Notes under the pieces: model-generated
Told to the model about the DNA's origin: nothing
Databases searched by the model: none
What the model saw: the letters and a program-made list of their open reading frames with translations, nothing else
Position numbers and translations under genes: made by a program
Shown: one piece after another, positions 63,378-64,000 of the stretch
Position numbering within the stretch: the first letter of the stretch is position 1
Layout: each line of letters opens with the position of its first letter
Assembly: GCF_018474025.1 (NCBI RefSeq)
Contig: NZ_JAHCTA010000004.1
Location: 1-64,000 of the forward strand
DNA length: 64,000 bases
Direction: 5' to 3'
Source of the DNA: Alteromonas oceanisediminis
GTDB lineage: Bacteria > Pseudomonadota > Gammaproteobacteria > Enterobacterales > Alteromonadaceae

Positions 63378-63632
63378 TTATTCGCTTTGCAGCTTTTTAA
63401 GTTTCTGCCTCAGCACACCCAGTTTGACCCGTAGGGCAAGCCAACTGCTTGCCATGGTGAGTAAACCAAGCGCCACACCCATTGAGAGTACAATCGCCAT
63501 TAACGTTGAGAGACGCATACTGGCCTGAGCGACCAGGTAATTCACCGTAACCATCTGATCATTTTGAGAACCAACAACCACGCCTATAATAAGCAACAAT
63601 AGAACGAGTAAAAATAGAATTAGTCCTTTCAA
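63378..63632 (-). CDS. lapA: Lipopolysaccharide assembly protein LapA
   Basis: 84 aa. Two transmembrane helices ('LILFLLVLLLLIIGVVVGSQ' and 'LSTLMAIVLSMGVALGLLTM') with 'NDQMVTVNYLVAQ' between, and a basic coiled tail; the DUF1049/LapA pattern. Partner of LapB. Confidence 0.93.
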   Translation of the reverse strand: MKGLILFLLVLLLLIIGVVVGSQNDQMVTVNYLVAQASMRLSTLMAIVLSMGVALGLLTMASSWLALRVKLGVLRQKLKKLQSE

Positions 63633-63659
63633 AAATCGAACTCCTGTCGTCCAGTGGGT

Positions 63660-63944
63660 TTACATGCCGTCGTTAACGCGGTCGCGAAGTTCTTTGCCTG
63701 GCTTGAAATGTGGGACATATTTACCCTCAAGCTGCACGGTTTCACCGGTTTTAGGATTACGCCCGACACGCGGTGCGCGATAGTGAAGAGAAAAGCTGCC
63801 GAACCCTCGTATCTCAATACGTTCGCCTTTTTGCAACGTTTGAGCGAGTTGTTCAAGTAATTCTTTGACTGCGATTTCAAGCTCGTGAGCGGGAACATGT
63901 TGTGCTTGCAACGCCAGTCTTTCGATCAGTTCAGACTTTGTCAT
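63660..63944 (-). CDS. ihfB: Integration host factor beta subunit
   Basis: 94 aa, canonical length. '[20 protein letters not shown]', '[17 protein letters not shown]' and '[20 protein letters not shown]' are IHF-beta/HU signatures, with the Pro of the intercalating RNPKTG arm. IHF bends DNA in recombination, replication and transcription. rpsA would be expected just beyond the right edge. Confidence 0.98.
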   Translation of the reverse strand: MTKSELIERLALQAQHVPAHELEIAVKELLEQLAQTLQKGERIEIRGFGSFSLHYRAPRVGRNPKTGETVQLEGKYVPHFKPGKELRDRVNDGM

Positions 63945-63961
63945 GGCAACCTCTTGAGTGG

Positions 63962-63980
63962 TAATTAAAGCGCTTAATTA
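63962..63980. repeat. AT-rich inverted repeat before ihfB
   Basis: TAATTAA-AGCGC-TTAATTA. It may be part of the terminator of the upstream gene (probably rpsA, outside the window) or an ihfB regulatory site. No T-run is visible. Confidence 0.3.
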
Positions 63981-64000
63981 TCTCAATGTTACCTGCAAAT

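Overview
The window looks like a chromosomal segment of a marine-type gammaproteobacterium, most likely an Alteromonadales/Alteromonadaceae relative. Core gene orders are those of that class: uvrY-uvrC-pgsA-tRNA(Gly,Cys,Leu); tRNA-Ser-yccA-tus; lrp-ftsK-lolA-rarA-serS; ihfB-lapA-lapB-pyrF; and ccoNOQP-ccoHIS-fnr-uspE-ttcA. The first ~20 kb is visibly more AT-rich than the rest and is accessory in content. From ~20.7 kb on the sequence reads mostly as conserved backbone, apart from a PEP-CTERM/TPR pair and a monooxygenase cluster.

Region 1 (0.1-13.3 kb) is a xylan-utilisation locus. It has a GH11 xylanase, two GH10 xylanases, a carbohydrate-binding-like secreted protein, a GPH-type sugar symporter coupled to a cytoplasmic GH43 beta-xylosidase, an aldose 1-epimerase, and two uncharacterised exported proteins. 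One of those is nucleoside-hydrolase-like; the other has a ThuA/amidotransferase-like fold plus an Ig/PKD-like tail. The probable local regulator (4875-5606) has a Nudix domain that lost its catalytic box and a C-terminal winged helix. A 21-bp palindrome close to TTATAGTCA-N3-TGACTATAA occurs in four promoter regions: before the GH11 operon/3976 gene, the symporter, the GH10/SMP-30 divergon and the epimerase. It is probably that regulator's operator. Two locus genes, a cupin-8/JmjC-like protein and an exported SMP-30-type lactonase, are each interrupted by one in-frame stop codon while the rest of each frame is intact.

Region 2 (13.5-20.5 kb): a TetR regulator with its own inverted-repeat operator is divergent from a sterol-desaturase/fatty-acid-hydroxylase membrane enzyme and a TonB-dependent receptor. 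A strong terminator follows, then an accessory acetolactate synthase in the unusual order small-then-large subunit. Its ThDP/Mg motif reads GES instead of GDG/GDA. A divergent Lrp/AsnC regulator sits beside it.

Region 3 (20.5-30.9 kb): a possible decayed coding remnant, a PEP-CTERM protein with a TPR protein, an FMN glutamate-synthase-like protein with a VOC protein, and a tight cluster of Baeyer-Villiger-type flavin monooxygenase, SDR, 2-oxoglutarate/Fe oxygenase and alpha/beta hydrolase. A coiled-coil protein and a Kef-type antiporter follow.

Region 4 (30.9-43.4 kb): a Fur box precedes two complementary bacterioferritin subunits, one keeping the haem ligand and one the ferroxidase site. 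Then come cbb3 oxidase ccoNOQP behind an FNR box, its assembly genes ccoH-ccoI-ccoS and a TauE/SafE-like membrane protein, fnr, uspE, ttcA and rssA.

Region 5 (43.4-64 kb): a DUF2987 protein, a Bax-type glucosaminidase, a membrane protein, a LysE exporter and sseA. These are followed by three tRNAs, pgsA, uvrC, uvrY, tRNA-Ser, yccA, a consolidated tusDCB-tusE set, serS, crcB, rarA, lolA, ftsK, lrp divergent from ald, pyrF, lapB, lapA and ihfB. No insertion sequence, prophage, CRISPR array or replication origin was seen. Apart from the two stop-interrupted genes and their surroundings, no gene-free gap longer than 300 bases remains.
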